Source: Platanthera guangdongensis (Eukaryota; Streptophyta; Magnoliopsida; Asparagales; Orchidaceae). From it: a stretch of DNA of 64,000 nt. The stretch spans positions 71,796,346 through 71,860,345 of the forward strand of contig CM077157.1 in the NCBI GenBank assembly GCA_039583875.1. The letters are read 5' to 3'. Positions 10,502 through 22,658 of the stretch are shown here, piece by piece. The notes under the pieces are model-generated. The model made no database searches and was not told the DNA's origin. It saw nothing but the letters and a program-made list of their open reading frames with translations. The position numbers and the translations under genes were made by a program. Position 1 is the first letter of the stretch. Each line of letters starts with the position of its first letter.

Positions 10502-12023
10502 AGAAACCCCCCCAACAAAACAGGGCAATCCAAAAATCCTCAAATCTGACAACACAGATTCACCAGAAGGGAACTTGACGCGGAAGGTATCACGAACTTG
10601 ATCTAGAGTCAACCGATACCTCTCTACAAAAGCTCTAGCCACAAATGAGTGGGTAGCGCCGGAGTCGAACAGAACACGTGCCCAGCGGTTCTTCACCTTA
10701 AATTTCACTATAGGAGTACATAAGCAACTAAGGCACTACCAAAACAAAACTATAACCATGCTAGCAAATAAAACTTTCAGGCTAGGAAAATGACTAACCT
10801 GAGATGACCTGAGTCGAAGTCTGAGCCTCCTCAGAAGAGATCACGTTCAGCTTTCCTTTGCCCTTGTCCACACGCTGAGGCGGAGGTAAAGCCTGAAGTG
10901 GAACTGCCTGCAGAATAGGCTGGACCTGAGGACACCTAGTCTTGATATAGCCCTTCTGGCCACACTAATAGCAGACTCTATCCTTGGACCAGCACTGGGC
11001 AGCATCATGCCCGGGTCGCTTGCACACAGAACAAGGAAAATCCTTCCTAGGAGCACCTTGAATGGCATGCACCTGCTCCTTCTTCTGAGCTCTCGCCTTC
11101 TTGAAACACCTCTCAACAGGGTGGCCTGACCGGCCACAGAATCTACACACAACCTTGCTCTTCTTTCCTGAAGTAGCATCAAGTACCTGGGGGTTCTTCT
11201 CTTCAGCAGACTACCTCTTGTCCTTCCTCATTTGTTGGCCTCTGTTCTTAGCGGTCTCAATTGCCTCCACTTTCAGAGCAGCCTCCACAACCCCTGCATA
11301 AGTCACTGATCCATAAGCACTGGCCAACTGCTGAACCTCGCTCCTCAAGCCACCAAGGAACCGCTTGACTTGATCTGCTTCAACACTCACCAACCTAGGG
11401 GCAATCCGGCTCAACTTGCTGAACTCTATCTCGTACTCACTGACCGTGAGTTGCCTCTGCTTAAGGTGAAGGAAGTCGTTCATAAGTCTGTCACGCTCGA
11501 TCGAAGGCAAGAACTTCCTCAACAGCATCTCCTTGAACAATGCCCAAGTGCAACCAGCGACCAAGCTCTCCTTTTCCCTAAGCCACCAGCTCTTTATCAA
11601 ACCCTTTAGCTGATAGGCGGCTATCATCACTCTCTGATCATCAGTAACACCGGAGTACGAGAACATATCCTCCATGGAGATCAGCCAATCATCTATGACC
11701 ATGAAATCTGCCTTCCCATCATATGTAGGAGGGCTAAGTCTCTGAAAATGAGAAATGAAGGCCATCTTTGCTGGCACCACCACTGGAGGTCTCAGGGGAG
11801 CAGGAGGGGGAGGGGCAGCTGACCCCCCTGCAGGGACTTGCACTCCCTGAGTCTGTCCTGCCACAATTGCCGCCAGAGATTGGATCTGGACCTGCATCTC
11901 CACCAACTGTCTGGTCAAGTAATCGTCGCTCAACCGCAAGCTCTCGATCACCGCATCACTCTGCGCTCCAGAAGTCTCACCCTCAGACAGGGGTGTCGTC
12001 CTCGTCGAAGGACGTCTCGCCAT
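10502..12023 (-). pseudogene. Tek-A gag and start of protease
   Basis: Minus-strand gag of a chromovirus-type gypsy element. It starts MARRPSTRTT at 12023 with the capsid core (LSPPTYDGKADFMVIDDWL, AYQLKGLIKSWW, FLHLKQRQLTVSEYEIEFSK). An in-frame stop lies at 11211. The same frame then holds three CCHC-type knuckles: CRFCGRSGHPVERC, CSVCKRPGHDAAQC, and a third, CGQKGYIKTRC, preceded by a stop near 10967 and with its His replaced by Tyr. The protease active site, FDSGATHSFVARAF, follows at 10499-10708 and is cut at 10502 by Sir-1. The chain continues at 1799. The two stops plus the insertion make it non-functional. Confidence 0.88.
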
Positions 12024-12698
12024 CCTAAAACCATATCAACATTAGCCAAATCCTGGTACAATAGTTGGAACTAACTACAAGTACAGACAATACATACATA
12101 AATATGATCTTAAAACTGCTAAACTTGCTCTGGGAGTTTATTTGAACAAAAAAGATGTTATGCCTAACCTAGGATGGTTAACCACCATCATCTAACTCTT
12201 GTGCCTAGATCGGGAATGCATGAATTTATATTCTTTTTTCTGATTTAAAAACCATGTGTGTACATATGTCATCCTGCAAATCTTTAGCTTGGAACGTTGT
12301 GCTTATGCAATGTTATGCTATGCATGATTGTGTTATGCATTCTAAAAAGGCCCTAGTGCATGTCATGAGCGGCGTACGCATGAAAATGTTATGCATCCCA
12401 TACTACATAACATTCCCATGCAACAAAAAAGAAACGTGCTAGTCGCATTCAAGTGGTGAGGTTATGCATACCATACTACATAACCCTTACATGTTGCCCC
12501 TATGGTGGATCCATATACAGACACATATTATGCATCCCATACTACATAATATGCCCCGCATACTTCATGTTATGCTATGAGTGTAGTGTTGGTGCTTCAG
12601 CCAAGATGTGTTGATGACATATCGGTGTGTGTATGATATGATGCTAAACACCTAATGCCTACAAGGAAAGGTTGCCCGACAAATTGTCAAGCAACTTG
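12024..12698 (-). other. Tek-A leader between primer site and gag
   Basis: Untranslated leader, read right to left. Contains several copies of a TTATGCATCCCATACTACATAA-like palindromic word (around 12390-12550), but no convincing ORF. Confidence 0.6.
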
Positions 12699-12710
12699 GC
12701 TCTGATACCA
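12699..12710 (-). other. Primer-binding site, Tek-A
   Basis: On the minus strand this reads TGGTATCAGAGC, complementary to initiator tRNA-Met, two bases from the LTR edge. Confidence 0.88.
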
Positions 12711-12712
12711 AC

Positions 12713-15704
12713 TCTCACAACCCGCATTTTTCTCCGAATTCAAGAAGTTTCAGAGTATGAGAAAAACATGCGTCGTGATGCCACGTTGAGCAGAGGATAA
12801 CTGTCGATGCTCAGGCGAACACCATCTAACTAGACTATGAAAATTTCATAAGTTTAATGATTAGAAAATCAGATATAATTTTGAGGGCCGTATCCCTCGG
12901 CTCAGTGGATCATCTAGTACACGGTTTAAAAACTATACTTATACGCAGTGGAAAATACTTTATTTATTTTTTGACATCCTATGAGAGTGCATAAGTGACC
13001 TCCGAGGTCAACTTATACTATGCAAGACTCTAGATTTATATTATATTATAAGTAGGAAAACGTTCTTTTTACGTTACTTGGAATGTAGTGTATGGATTCT
13101 ATAAAACATGCTCATCATGAGATATACTTGTAGTAGTGTTTTTAGGTTTAAAATAACTAGCAACCTAGCATAAAATTTCCCAAGAGCAAGTAGACTATCT
13201 CCAAAAAAGGTAGCAGTAAAAGAAACATATCTAGTATTATAAGATAAAACTACCAGTGGGCGCTAACAAACTTAAACGAACCCACTGGCAAGTATGTATG
13301 TCTGTAAGAAAACAAGAAAACTACCTCACAACAGCAAGAGAAATATCCCTACAACTCAAGTGATCACCAGCAATAGCACAACAAATCTAACCGACTACTC
13401 GTCTACTAGTCAGAACCTGAGGCATTCAGAAAACAAAAGAACACCTCAGCAAGAAAATCAAGAAAATCTGAATTAGAGCATAAAATTAAAATGGAACAAA
13501 GTGGGTAAGTAAACATGACAGTGAAAACAAATGCTGCCCAAAAAAGCAAAAGTACACCAAGTACCAAGCAACAACACCAAGCCCTGCTCAAATCTTGCAG
13601 AGGCTACAAGGCAAAAGACAAGAAAAAACTTGCCACTATATGATGTATTTAACCTGGAAGAAACACCTAACAATCCTAATTTGTGAGGAATGACAGTAGT
13701 AAATCATCATGGACCTGAGTTGGTGACCAAATATAGTCCCCCAAACAAAACAGTTCCAAATAAAAATAAAATTTCACTGTCAGCACAAAACCACCACAAA
13801 CCTAACCCGTACCTGAGATAAAAAGGGTGGCGGCCACAGCAAATGCCCATCCCGTACCTTGGACTAAAAAGTGGCGGCCACGGCTCGCACACAAAACATC
13901 CCGCTCCTTTAGAGCGTCAAAATACCACTACCTGCCATAACCCACGATTTGGCCCTCAAAACAAAGGAAGAACGAAAGGCCGACAAGACATCCGCCCTAG
14001 GAGGTAATCACTCGGGAAAAAGGTAACTGAAAAAAAACTCAGCCTATAGGAATCGTCGAACGCAGCTCGACGATTTTCGTCGAGCGCGGGAACTATCGTC
14101 GAACTCAGGAAAATCGTCGAACGCAGCTCGACGATTTTCGTCTAAACATAGGACACGGGAAATCGTCGAACTCCGTTCGACGATTTGCCTTTCGTCGATC
14201 ACAGGTCACGGGAAAAGTCGTCGAACGCCGTTCGACGATTTTCCTTAACCGCAGGCCACAGGAAATCGTCGAACTCCATTCGATAATTTTGTGTTAAACG
14301 CAGGCCATAGGAAAACGTCTAATACAAGCCACGGGGAATATCATCGAACGTCGTTCGACAATTTTCCTTTCGCCGAACACTGGCCACGGGAGAATCATCG
14401 AACTCCGTTCGACGATTTCTGTCAGACCCAGAACTTAGGCACATCGTCGAGCTCAGCTTGATGATAATCGTCGAACCCAGATCGACGATTTCCGTCGATC
14501 TGGCTGCATTGAGTGCACAAAAAGTCCTACACATCCAACTTCGTTTCCATCCAATCTTCATAGCCTAATACAATCCTATTACTCGTAATTTAGGAAGGAA
14601 AACCCACTGCTACTAGATCTAGGTCTGATAGGCTAATTTCTACCCAAACCGAGATTAACAGGGAACAATTTGAATGATAATCAGGGAATAATTTGGTTTA
14701 AAACAAGGACGACTACATCACTCCAGCCGAAGGTTTGAGTTTCAGAACTTGAGTGAATGCAAACAGAAACATAAAGGGGCATTATGGTTTAAGATTCACA
14801 TGCTTTTTTTTGACGGGAAAAATAGAGTAAAATATTAATCTCGGGAAATAGAGAAAATTATAACAAATATGACCATGAAAAGGAGAAGAAAACTTGGAAA
14901 GGGTAGGAGCACCACTTGCCTTAAATACAAGCGATTTATCTTGCACATCCATTCCTTTCTCTCTTGGCTCCAGCCGCAACTGCACCTAAACAGGATCTAA
15001 CGTTTTAATGGCGGAAAAAGATCAAACTAAAAATTCCGAGTCCCCTAGAAACACCACGAAAATTGAATCTCTTACCGTAGGAATGAAGGTCTAGGCGAGA
15101 GCACTCCAAATCCTCTTTCAGAATCGAATTCCGTCCACTAACGCTCCCAGAATCGGCGTCTGAAGGGTAGCAGGGTTGGCGGTTTCTACTTCCTCTCGAA
15201 CAGGCAGCGGTTCTCTCCCACAGAAGGAGACAATGAATAGTCTCGTTTATTTCTTGAGGCTATATATATTTATGCATGGACACGCCTATTCAGCCAAAAC
15301 TGCCACCTAAAAGCCATTCATTTCAAACTTTAAGATGAATTATTTGCATCCATTACTATTAACACAATCAAAACGACGCGAAAATCGAACGACCTCGGAA
15401 TCTGATGAAATTCACACCGTAGCTACCCACGCTACGAACGCAACGGCGAAGTCGAAATCAACTTTCGACGAACAAAACTCAGGTTATCACTACCCGAAGC
15501 CAAAACACAAGCATCCCCCGAGAGGCCTCACCAGTCACCAAAACAGACCCAGCTTGCTAGGGAATCTTGCCAAAAAGCTACTAATAACCACACAAGGAAT
15601 CTAGAGAGCTAAGACCATGCCCTAACAAATGGTACATGTCGGAAACGCGTCAACGTAAGGCCAAATGAGAATTAAATAATCACAGAAGAATCAGGGGCGT
15701 TACA
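12713..15704 (-). repeat. Tek-A 5' LTR
   Basis: About 3.0 kb. On the minus strand it begins TGTAACGCCCC (15704) and ends next to the primer site with GGGTTGTGAGA, a slightly decayed terminus. It contains a palindrome array (14051-14500). No coding sequence is seen. Its partner LTR lies outside the window. Confidence 0.82.
14051..14500 (-). repeat. Palindrome array in Tek-A LTR
   Basis: About eight hairpin-forming dyads of the type AATCGTCGAAC...GTTCGACGATT spaced 50-60 bp apart, each separated by a short GC-rich word resembling AGGCCACGGGA. The stems share the TCGTCGA/TCGACGA heptamer with LTRs of other families in the window. Confidence 0.88.
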
Positions 15705-18700
15705 CCTGCCACCGCCTGAACCTGGACCCCCGCACTCGTCCCATACGCCAAAAGATGAGAGCCATCGCCACCAAGCTGGAGGAACCCATCCGCGAAGAGG
15801 TCAGGAAGCTCCTGGAGACCGGCTTCATCTCAGAGATCCAGTATCCAGGCTGGATCTCCAATGTGCTAATGGTTAAAAAGGGGGTGGGAAATGGCAAATG
15901 TGTATTGATTTCTCTATGTTAAATAAATCATGCCCTAAGGATCGCTACCCCCTGCCTCAGATCAACGCGCTGGTTGATTCAGCCGTCGGTTTTTCTGTTA
16001 TGAGCTTTTTGGATGCTTTTTCAGGTTATCAGCAGATCCGGTTGCACCCTCCCGATGTTAAGGATATTTCCTTCATCACGAGGGAGGGATGCTTTTGTTA
16101 TAAAATGATGCCCTTTGGGTTGAAGAACGCAGGGGCTACATACAAACGCATGATGGATCGAGTCTTCCGAGATCAAAGGGGGAGAAACTTGGAGGTTTAT
16201 GTCGACGACCTGATGATCAAGAGCAAGTGTGTGGATTCGCACGTGAAGGACCTAGAAGAGATGTTCGCCACCCTGCGGAGATTCAAGATGAGGCTGAACC
16301 CCTTGAAGTGTGTCTTCGGGGCCAGCCGCGGGAAGTTCCTTGGGCATCTCTTGACTCCGACAAGGGTGGAACCCAACCCAGACAAGGTAAAGGCCATCCT
16401 GGATTTGGAATCACCTTGCGATGCCAAGGAGGTCCAACGCTTGACAGGAAACTAGCTGGGCTGAGCAGGTTCCTCTCCAGGTCAGGAGACAAGTGTTCTT
16501 CATTCTTCAAGGTGCTGCGAGGGAACCAAAGGTTTGAGTGGACTGCCGAGTGCGAAGAAGCCTTCCAAGGGCTGAAGAGGCAGCTCTTTCTGGCTCCCCT
16601 GCTTCAGAGCCCAAAAGAAGGGGAAGACCTGACCTTGTACCTTGGAGTAGGAGCTGAGGCGGTGAGCTCCGTCCTAGTAAGGGAAGAAGGAAAGAAGCAA
16701 CTGCCGATCTACTACGTCTGTCAAATCTTGAAGAAGGCAGAGCTCCGCTACCCCATCCTTGAAAAGCTGGCTTACGCTTTAGTCATCTCTGCAAGGAAAC
16801 TCCGGCCGTATTTTCAAGCACACTCGATTAGGGTGGTGACCGACCATCCTCTTCGCAAGATCTTTAAAGGGGTAGAGCACTCGGGAAGACTTGCCAAGTG
16901 GTCCATTGAACTAAGCGAGTTCGACATCTCTTTTGTTCCGAGACTCTCCATCAAGGCGCAAGCGGTGGCGGACTTTCTTGCAGATTATGTTGTTGAAGTC
17001 GAGGAGGGAGAGCAGCAACAACAGGAAGCGTGGAAGATGATGGTTGATGGGGCCTCGGGAAAACATTCCCTCGGGGGAGGAGTGGTGCTGATAAGCCCCC
17101 AGGGAGTTGCGATAGAGCAGGCGGTGGCTTACCATTTTTCGGTGACTAAAAACCAAGCAGAGTATGAGGTCGTGATCTCCGGCCTTCGCTTGGCGAAGGA
17201 GCTTGAGATCCAGGATGTGGAGGCCTTCACTGACTCAATGGTGGTAGCGTCGCAGATCCGAGGAGAGTTTGAGGCTCGGGAACCTACCCTCATAAAATAC
17301 CTATCCAAGTTAAGGGCGATCGTCGGTGGGTTCCAGTCATTCTCAATCCAGCATGTCCCCAGGGAGGATAGTGCGGTCGCCGATCGATTGGCGAAGTTTG
17401 GGCCTGGGGGGGGGAGGGACCCTGACTGAACTTTTTCGGCCAGCCATTGAGGAAGGGGAGTTGATGGAGGTAGGTCGGCGATCCTCGTGGGTGGACCCGT
17501 TGGTAACCTTCTTGACCACAGGCAGGCTGACAGAGGAGGTTAAGGATGCAAAAAGCTTCAGGCGCAAGGCAGCTCATTACCTGATGATAGAAGGGGGGTT
17601 GCATCGTAAGATGTTGTTAGGGCTCCTGGCAAGATGCGTAACCGAAGAAGAGATCCCAAGGATCTTGGGAGAGGTGCACTCGGGTGAGTGCGGCAGTCAT
17701 TCTAGAGGTAGGATGTTGGAGGCAAGGGTGGTCGGGCAGGGGTACTTCTGGCCCACCCTAAGGAAGGATACCGCGGAGTTTGCAAGGAGGTGTCAAAAGT
17801 GCCAGCTCTGCGCCCCCTCCAGCTCTTGGCAGCTCAAAGGCTCCGAAGCATCGCGGCACCGTGGCCGTTCGCTATCTGGGGGATGGATTTAGTTGGGCAT
17901 TTTCCTCCGGCTAGTGGGCAGAGGAGGTTCCTCTTGCTCATGGTCGATTATTTCTCAAAGTGGCTGGAGGTTAAGGCCTTGGCCAAGGTCACCTCGCAAG
18001 TCATAAGGAACTTCATCTGGGGGGAGATCATAGGCAAACACGGGCTGCCTCAAGCAATAGTGACAGATAGCGGCCCCCAGTTTGCCAGTGAAGAGTTCAT
18101 CAGCTTCTGCGCCCAACTGGGGATAGACCTCAGATTTGCCTCTGTCCACCACCCCCGGAGCAATGGCCAGGTGGAAGCGGCAAACAAAATTATTGTGAAC
18201 CTACTAAAGAAAAAAGTGGAGAACTTGAGAGGAAATTGGGTGGAGAAGCTCCCCTCGGTCCTTTGGGCCTTGCGAACGACCCCGAACACGGCTAATGGTG
18301 AGACCCCCTTCAAGCTTTCTCATAGGTGTGAGGCAGTCCTACCAGTGGAGTTCGAGGTCACGTCCCTGCGGGTCACAGCCGCGGGCGAAGGAGATGAGAC
18401 GTGGAGATTGGAGAATGAGGAGGGGTTACGCCTCTCGCTAGACATGGTGGAAGAGCTGCGGGACGTGGCAGCCATCAGTTAAGAAGAGATCAAGAGGCGA
18501 ATGGCCAAGTATTTTGATAAGCATGTCAGGGTCAAGCAGTTTGCCGAAGGAGATCTGGTGCTGAGAAAGGTTGATGCGGCAGGAAGGTCGGCTCCAGTGG
18601 GCAAGCTCAACCCGAACTGGGAAGGACCGTACATAGTGAAGGAAGTCCTTGGAACATGAGGTTACTACCTCCAGGACGTGGAGGGGAGGGCCTTAAGCTA

Positions 18701-18739
18701 CACCTAGAGCGGCGATGACCTAAAACGCTTCTACCCATG
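15705..18739 (+). pseudogene. Tat-1 pol: RT, RNase H, aRNase H, integrase
   Basis: Decayed polyprotein in at least four frames. RT begins mid-domain (RKLLETGFISEIQYPGW), shifts frame near 15890, and carries DRYPLPQINALVD, MPFGLKNAGATYKRMMDRVF and EVYVDDLMIKS. Near 16440 another shift leads to the Ty3-type RNase H (PIYYVCQILKKAELRYP). Next is a second RNase H with acidic residues in VDGASG, EYEVVISGL, TDSMVVASQI and REDSAVADRLAKFG. Integrase follows from about 17420, with a zinc-binding CQKCQ and, after a shift near 17830, catalytic Asp in GMDLVGHF, Asp in VTDSGPQFAS and Glu in GQVEAANKII. Stops at 18480, 18658 and 18704 interrupt the C-terminal part. Dead copy. Confidence 0.88.
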
Positions 18740-18861
18740 AAATGTGGAGGATGTAATTATGTATCCAAAATTAAACTTATTATACTGCATCAGTTGACTT
18801 GATTTTCTCTTGCCTATTGTGAAATTTTTATTATGCTTGACTTGGAACATGTGTTTTGTAA
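18740..18861 (+). other. Tat-1 spacer after pol
   Basis: Short AT-rich untranslated stretch between the integrase end and the tandem repeats. Nothing coding. Confidence 0.5.
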
Positions 18862-19508
18862 CACCCCGAGCTCGGCTCGGCCCCAGGTAGACCCACTGCG
18901 CAAGCTCTCATCTATCTGGCAGGTCCGAAGGCTCGCCTGTGGGGGATAAGTTTGGTTTGATAACTTCATCAGCACCCTGAGCTCGGCTCGGCCCCAGGTA
19001 GACCCGCTGCGCAGGCTCTCATCTAGCTGGCAGGTCCGAAGGCTCTCCTGTGGGGGATAGGTTTGGTTTGAGAACTTCATCGGCACCCCGAGCTCGGCTC
19101 GGCCCCAGGTAGACACGCTCCGCAGGCTCTCATCTAGCTCGCAGGTCCGAAGGCTCGCCTGTGGGGGATAGGTTTGGTTTGAGGAAACTTCATCGGCACC
19201 CCGAGCTCGGCTCGGCCCCAGGTAGACCCGCTGCGCAGGCTCTCATCTAGCTGGCAGGTCATAAGGCTCGCCTGTGGGGGATATGTTTGGTTTGAGGAAA
19301 CTTCATCGACACCCCGAGCTCGGCTCGGCCCCAGGTAGACACGCTGCGCAGGCTCTCATCTAGCTGGCAGGTCCGAAGGCTCGCCTATGGGGGATAGGTT
19401 TGGTTTGAGGAAACTTCATCGGCACCTCGAGCTCGGCTCAGCCCCAGTTAGACCCGCTGCGCAGGCTCTCATTAGCTGGCAGGCCCGAGGGCTCTCCTGG
19501 GGGATGGA
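18862..19508 (+). repeat. Six ~112-bp tandem repeats in Tat-1 3' region
   Basis: Direct repeats starting at 18862, 18973, 19084, 19197, 19310 and 19423 (spacing 111-113 bp), each beginning CACCCCGAGCTCGGCTCGG and ending GGTTTGAGGAAACTTCATCG or a variant. The last copy is partial. Neighbouring units are close to identical. Tandem repeats in the hypervariable 3' region of Tat elements are known and have been proposed as satellite seeds. Confidence 0.95.
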
Positions 19509-20087
19509 AGTTTTTGATCCTAGGAGACACTCCGACTCAGATGCTCTGAGCAGGGCAAGAAACGCACCCGGAACACGAAATGAAAAGAGGTAAGACCCCT
19601 TCAGGCAGGAGAGGCCTTGGCCAGCGAAGATCTCGGCAGGGAGGTCCCCGCCAAGGAGCTCTCGCCGAAGGAAGTTCTCGGGGGGAAGGCTCCTGACAAA
19701 CTATCCTTGGTTAGACAGCGGGAAGTGCTAGGCGAAAGCTTCGAACAGTTCGCATAGGGTAAAAATGGACGACCACGTCTTAAAGGGCCCACGAGCAATG
19801 TCCCCGGCAGACGGTTTTCGGCAGAGTGCGAAAACAAAACGTCTAAGCCCTGGGCTCTTTCGACAGGTTCCCGCTTATCCATCACTAAGGGAGACTACCC
19901 TAGGGGGGCCAAGGGCCTCGGCGGAAGCATGCTTGAGAAGCACTCGGCCACAATAGTTGTATCCAACGCATTTGCAATAAAAAGAAAATGACATACAAAC
20001 ATAATATTTACAATGTATTTACTTAATGAAATTACAAATCTAGAGCATCTCGCTCAGCACAACCAAAAGAAAAGAAAAGAGGGCCCT
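19509..20087 (+). other. Tat-1 non-coding region, 3' flank of antisense ORF
   Basis: No ORF on the plus strand. On the minus strand it would be the 3' untranslated region of the antisense gene at 20088-22171. The minus strand at about 20000-20040 has TTGTAA-type words suited to plant 3'-end formation. Evidence is weak. Confidence 0.4.
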
Positions 20088-22171
20088 TCAGGGAGACGCG
20101 CTGTACCCCTCCGAGCTCTCCTTGAGCTCCCGCGAGAGCTCTCTCCTGAGCTCTCCCCGGATGTCTTGCCACCCGCGGCATGGGATTTTGGGACATCCGA
20201 AGGCGGGGAATCGAGCGCGCCTGGGGGGCTTCGGGACATGCTCGAAGAGCCAGGGGACGATTTGGCGAGCGGTGATGGTTTTGCCTCTCCTGTCCAAGCA
20301 GCCTACGTCCTGCAGCGTCTCTAGGGTCAGCTTGACTGTAGCTTGCGCGTTGGCCTGGAGGAGCTTATCAATATCGTAGACAGAATAGTAGCGACTCTTC
20401 AACCTTTCATCCAGTGGAGGAGGAGGGGGTGCATTCGCCTCCATGCACCGGAGCTGGTCCCTCAGCAGGACATTCTCCGTATCACGTCTGGGCCAGCTCC
20501 GCGCGAAGCTCCACGGCCTGAGCAGAATTCTGTGTAGCGAGAGGTTAGCATGAAATAATGAAGTTGAAATATGTAGTGGCGAGAGCGAGTGCCGTGAAAG
20601 GTCTCGCTTACCTCTTCCTCCCGGCGCGAGGACAACAGTTGCTTGGCGTCTGCCAGCTCTTTCTTCAAGGCATCCGCCTGAGCCACCACCTCCTCCAGGG
20701 CCTCGAACATATCTTGGAAGTTGCGGTCGATGGTGATACCGCGACGAGCGCACATATGTGCAAGGTCGATCCCGCCCATCAGGGCACGGGTGGAGTTATA
20801 GGCCCGGAGCCTGGTGGTCATTTTGTCATAGATACTGGCGTTCTCCCGGCTGCAGAGGTTGTAGCCCAAGGAGAAGGCCTCGCTGGTGACCTCATCTCGC
20901 TCCACCCAGCTGGGTAGAAGAGACAAGATTGAGACCTGTTGGTGTCAGGGTCCCACTGAAGCAGCGGTTTGTTCTCCGCGTCAGGGCACTTTGTGCCGAG
21001 ACCAAAATTTCGGTGACCCCACGACACCTCCCCAGGTGGAGACTGAGCGGAGGTCTCGGCGGCGGCCCCCTCGACGTCTACTCCACCGGGTGCCGGAAGG
21101 TTTCTCGGCAGGAGCCTCGGCGCCACTCTTGCTAACAGCGATCTCACTGGCGGCCTGCAAGATCTCTTCAAAGGAGCGGCCTACAACGGGAGGTTGGGAG
21201 GGCGGCTCCGCAACGGCTTTACCCTTCTCGGCAGCAGTTATTTTGGGCCTCTTAAGTGCTGGGGGCAAAGGGGCGCCGGGCTTTCGCTTCCCGGCGCCGG
21301 TCGAAGGAAGTGGGGCCGGCTCGTCCCGACAACTTGAGTCGCGGCCTTTGCGAGAGCCAGCGGGTCTCTCACAGATTGTCTCTCGGCAGCGCGAGCCTCG
21401 TTGAAAGGTTAGCGCAGGGGGATCTCGCGCTCTCCTACAGAAGCAACAACACTCAGCCCTAATCTTAAAAGAGGGGGGGGGGGGGGGAACAGCGAGTTAA
21501 AGGCGAGACCGTACCTTCGCCCGGAGGCACCGGGAGGAGAGAATCGACGCCCCGCCTGAGGAACTGGACGTCGAAATCCTTGGTTCCAAAGAACTCAAGG
21601 AGGGCGCTCTCGCACGAGCCCAAGTAGGGCAGCTTGTATGCGACGTCCTCATACTAAATGGGCGCGAGGGGAACGTTCCCGAAATCGCCGGAAACGAAGA
21701 CGAACTTCTCGCCCCAATGGTGGTGCTTGTTGGCGAGACCGGTGGTCTTGAGTAGCTGCCCCAAAAAGAAGACCACTCCTCCCTTGGCGTGAAAGGTGAA
21801 CAGCTTCCAGAAGATAGGGAGGCTGATCTCGATCCTCTCGGATCGCATGTAACAGATGAAGGCCACCAGGATCGCGACCGAGTTTAGATTCAACTGGGCG
21901 GGAACCACTCCATAGTACCGGAGGGCCTGGCGCATCTCTGGCCAGAGAGGGAGGCGGAAGCCCACCTCAAAGTGCTCAAGGGGGTTGGCGAGCTCCCCCT
22001 CCCCCGCACTGTTCACCCTATCGTGGTTGCCGGGTTTCGCGCGGTGAAGCCGGCAGCAACGTAACGAGTCTGGGTCAGTTGGAACTCCTCCATGGTCAGG
22101 CTATAAGAGGGGAACAGATGCTTCTAGAAGGCTTCCACGCAATTTGAGCGTCCCTCGCTTCCGCCCGGCAT
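20088..22171 (-). pseudogene. Tat-1 antisense ORF A, intron-bearing
   Basis: Antisense gene starting MPGGSEGRSN at 22171. The N-terminal domain (PLWPEMRQALRYYGVVPAQL, FICYMRSERIEISLPIFWKL, FVFVSGDFG) resembles the plant 'putative gypsy type transposon' domain (Pfam Transposase_28) found in Retand-type antisense ORFs. A Lys/Pro-rich linker follows (about 21270-21130). Then comes a helical C-terminal region (YNLCSRENASIYDKMTTRLR, FEALEEVVAQADALKKEL, ENVLLRDQLRCMEA). Two GT-AG introns fit by eye: 21514-21435 (80 nt) and 20611-20530 (82 nt, with CTAAC before the acceptor). Stops near 22126 and 21654 and several frameshifts make this copy inactive. Molecular function unknown. Confidence 0.72.
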
Positions 22172-22658
22172 TGTGCTGGTGTGGTTGAGGGCAAGGTCTT
22201 CAGAAGAGAGACGAGAGCGAGAACTGAGCGAGAATGGGAGGAGGAAGCGGAAGCAAGCGGGAGCTCTCGGCAAAACCGCGAAAGCAACAAGAAACCAAAG
22301 CACAGAATTCAGATCAGAGAAATAAATATGGTAGGTGGACTTCTCTATTTATAGAAAACCGTGATCATCATGGCTATTCCCAAAAATGCGGCGGGGGTAC
22401 AGCCGTCAAGCCCTAAGTCGGCGGTGCCTCGGTTTCCTGCCCAAGATTGACAGTGACGGGCCAACAAATCTAATTAATGCAAACATGTTGAGATGACACA
22501 CAAGAAAAACGAGCGGAAGCAGGAGTTACTCTCGCCGAGTGAGAGCTGAATAAAAAGTAATAACAATAATAGCAAAGTTATTAGTTACAGACATGAAAAT
22601 AACATGGTACATCGGGGAAGGGGAAGGCTAGGGGACAAAAAGGAGGAGATCTCACGAA
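22172..22658 (-). promoter_or_regulatory. Promoter/leader interval of antisense ORF A
   Basis: About 490 bp with no ORF between the two antisense genes. It contains a perfect minus-strand TATA box at 22346-22355. The leader downstream of it is CT-rich (minus strand), as in many plant 5' untranslated regions. Confidence 0.55.
22346..22355 (-). promoter_or_regulatory. TATA box of antisense ORF A
   Basis: Minus-strand CTATAAATAG, a textbook plant TATA box, about 175 bp upstream of the ATG at 22171. It predicts initiation near 22315. It points opposite to the element's own LTR promoter. Confidence 0.65.

Larger units (their letters stand above)
1..15704 (-). mobile_element. Tek-A: Tekay/Del-like Ty3/gypsy element, interrupted
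   Basis: A minus-strand Ty3/gypsy retrotransposon in two pieces, 1-1799 and 10502-15704, separated by Sir-1. Read right to left it runs 5' LTR, primer site, gag with CCHC knuckles, aspartic protease (DSGATHSF), RT and RNase H, and then leaves the window on the left before integrase. The RT signatures and the TGTAACGCCCC LTR start resemble the Tekay/Del chromovirus group. The chromodomain that would confirm this lies outside. Its right end abuts Tat RT sequence at 15705, so it inserted into the Tat element. The matching duplication cannot be checked because the other end is outside. Confidence 0.88.

Noticed and set aside
12880..12930. Fragment of a ribosomal RNA gene (GGGCCGTATCCCTCGGCTCA)
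   Set aside because: Short partial resemblance only, inside the Tek-A LTR with no continuation of rRNA sequence.
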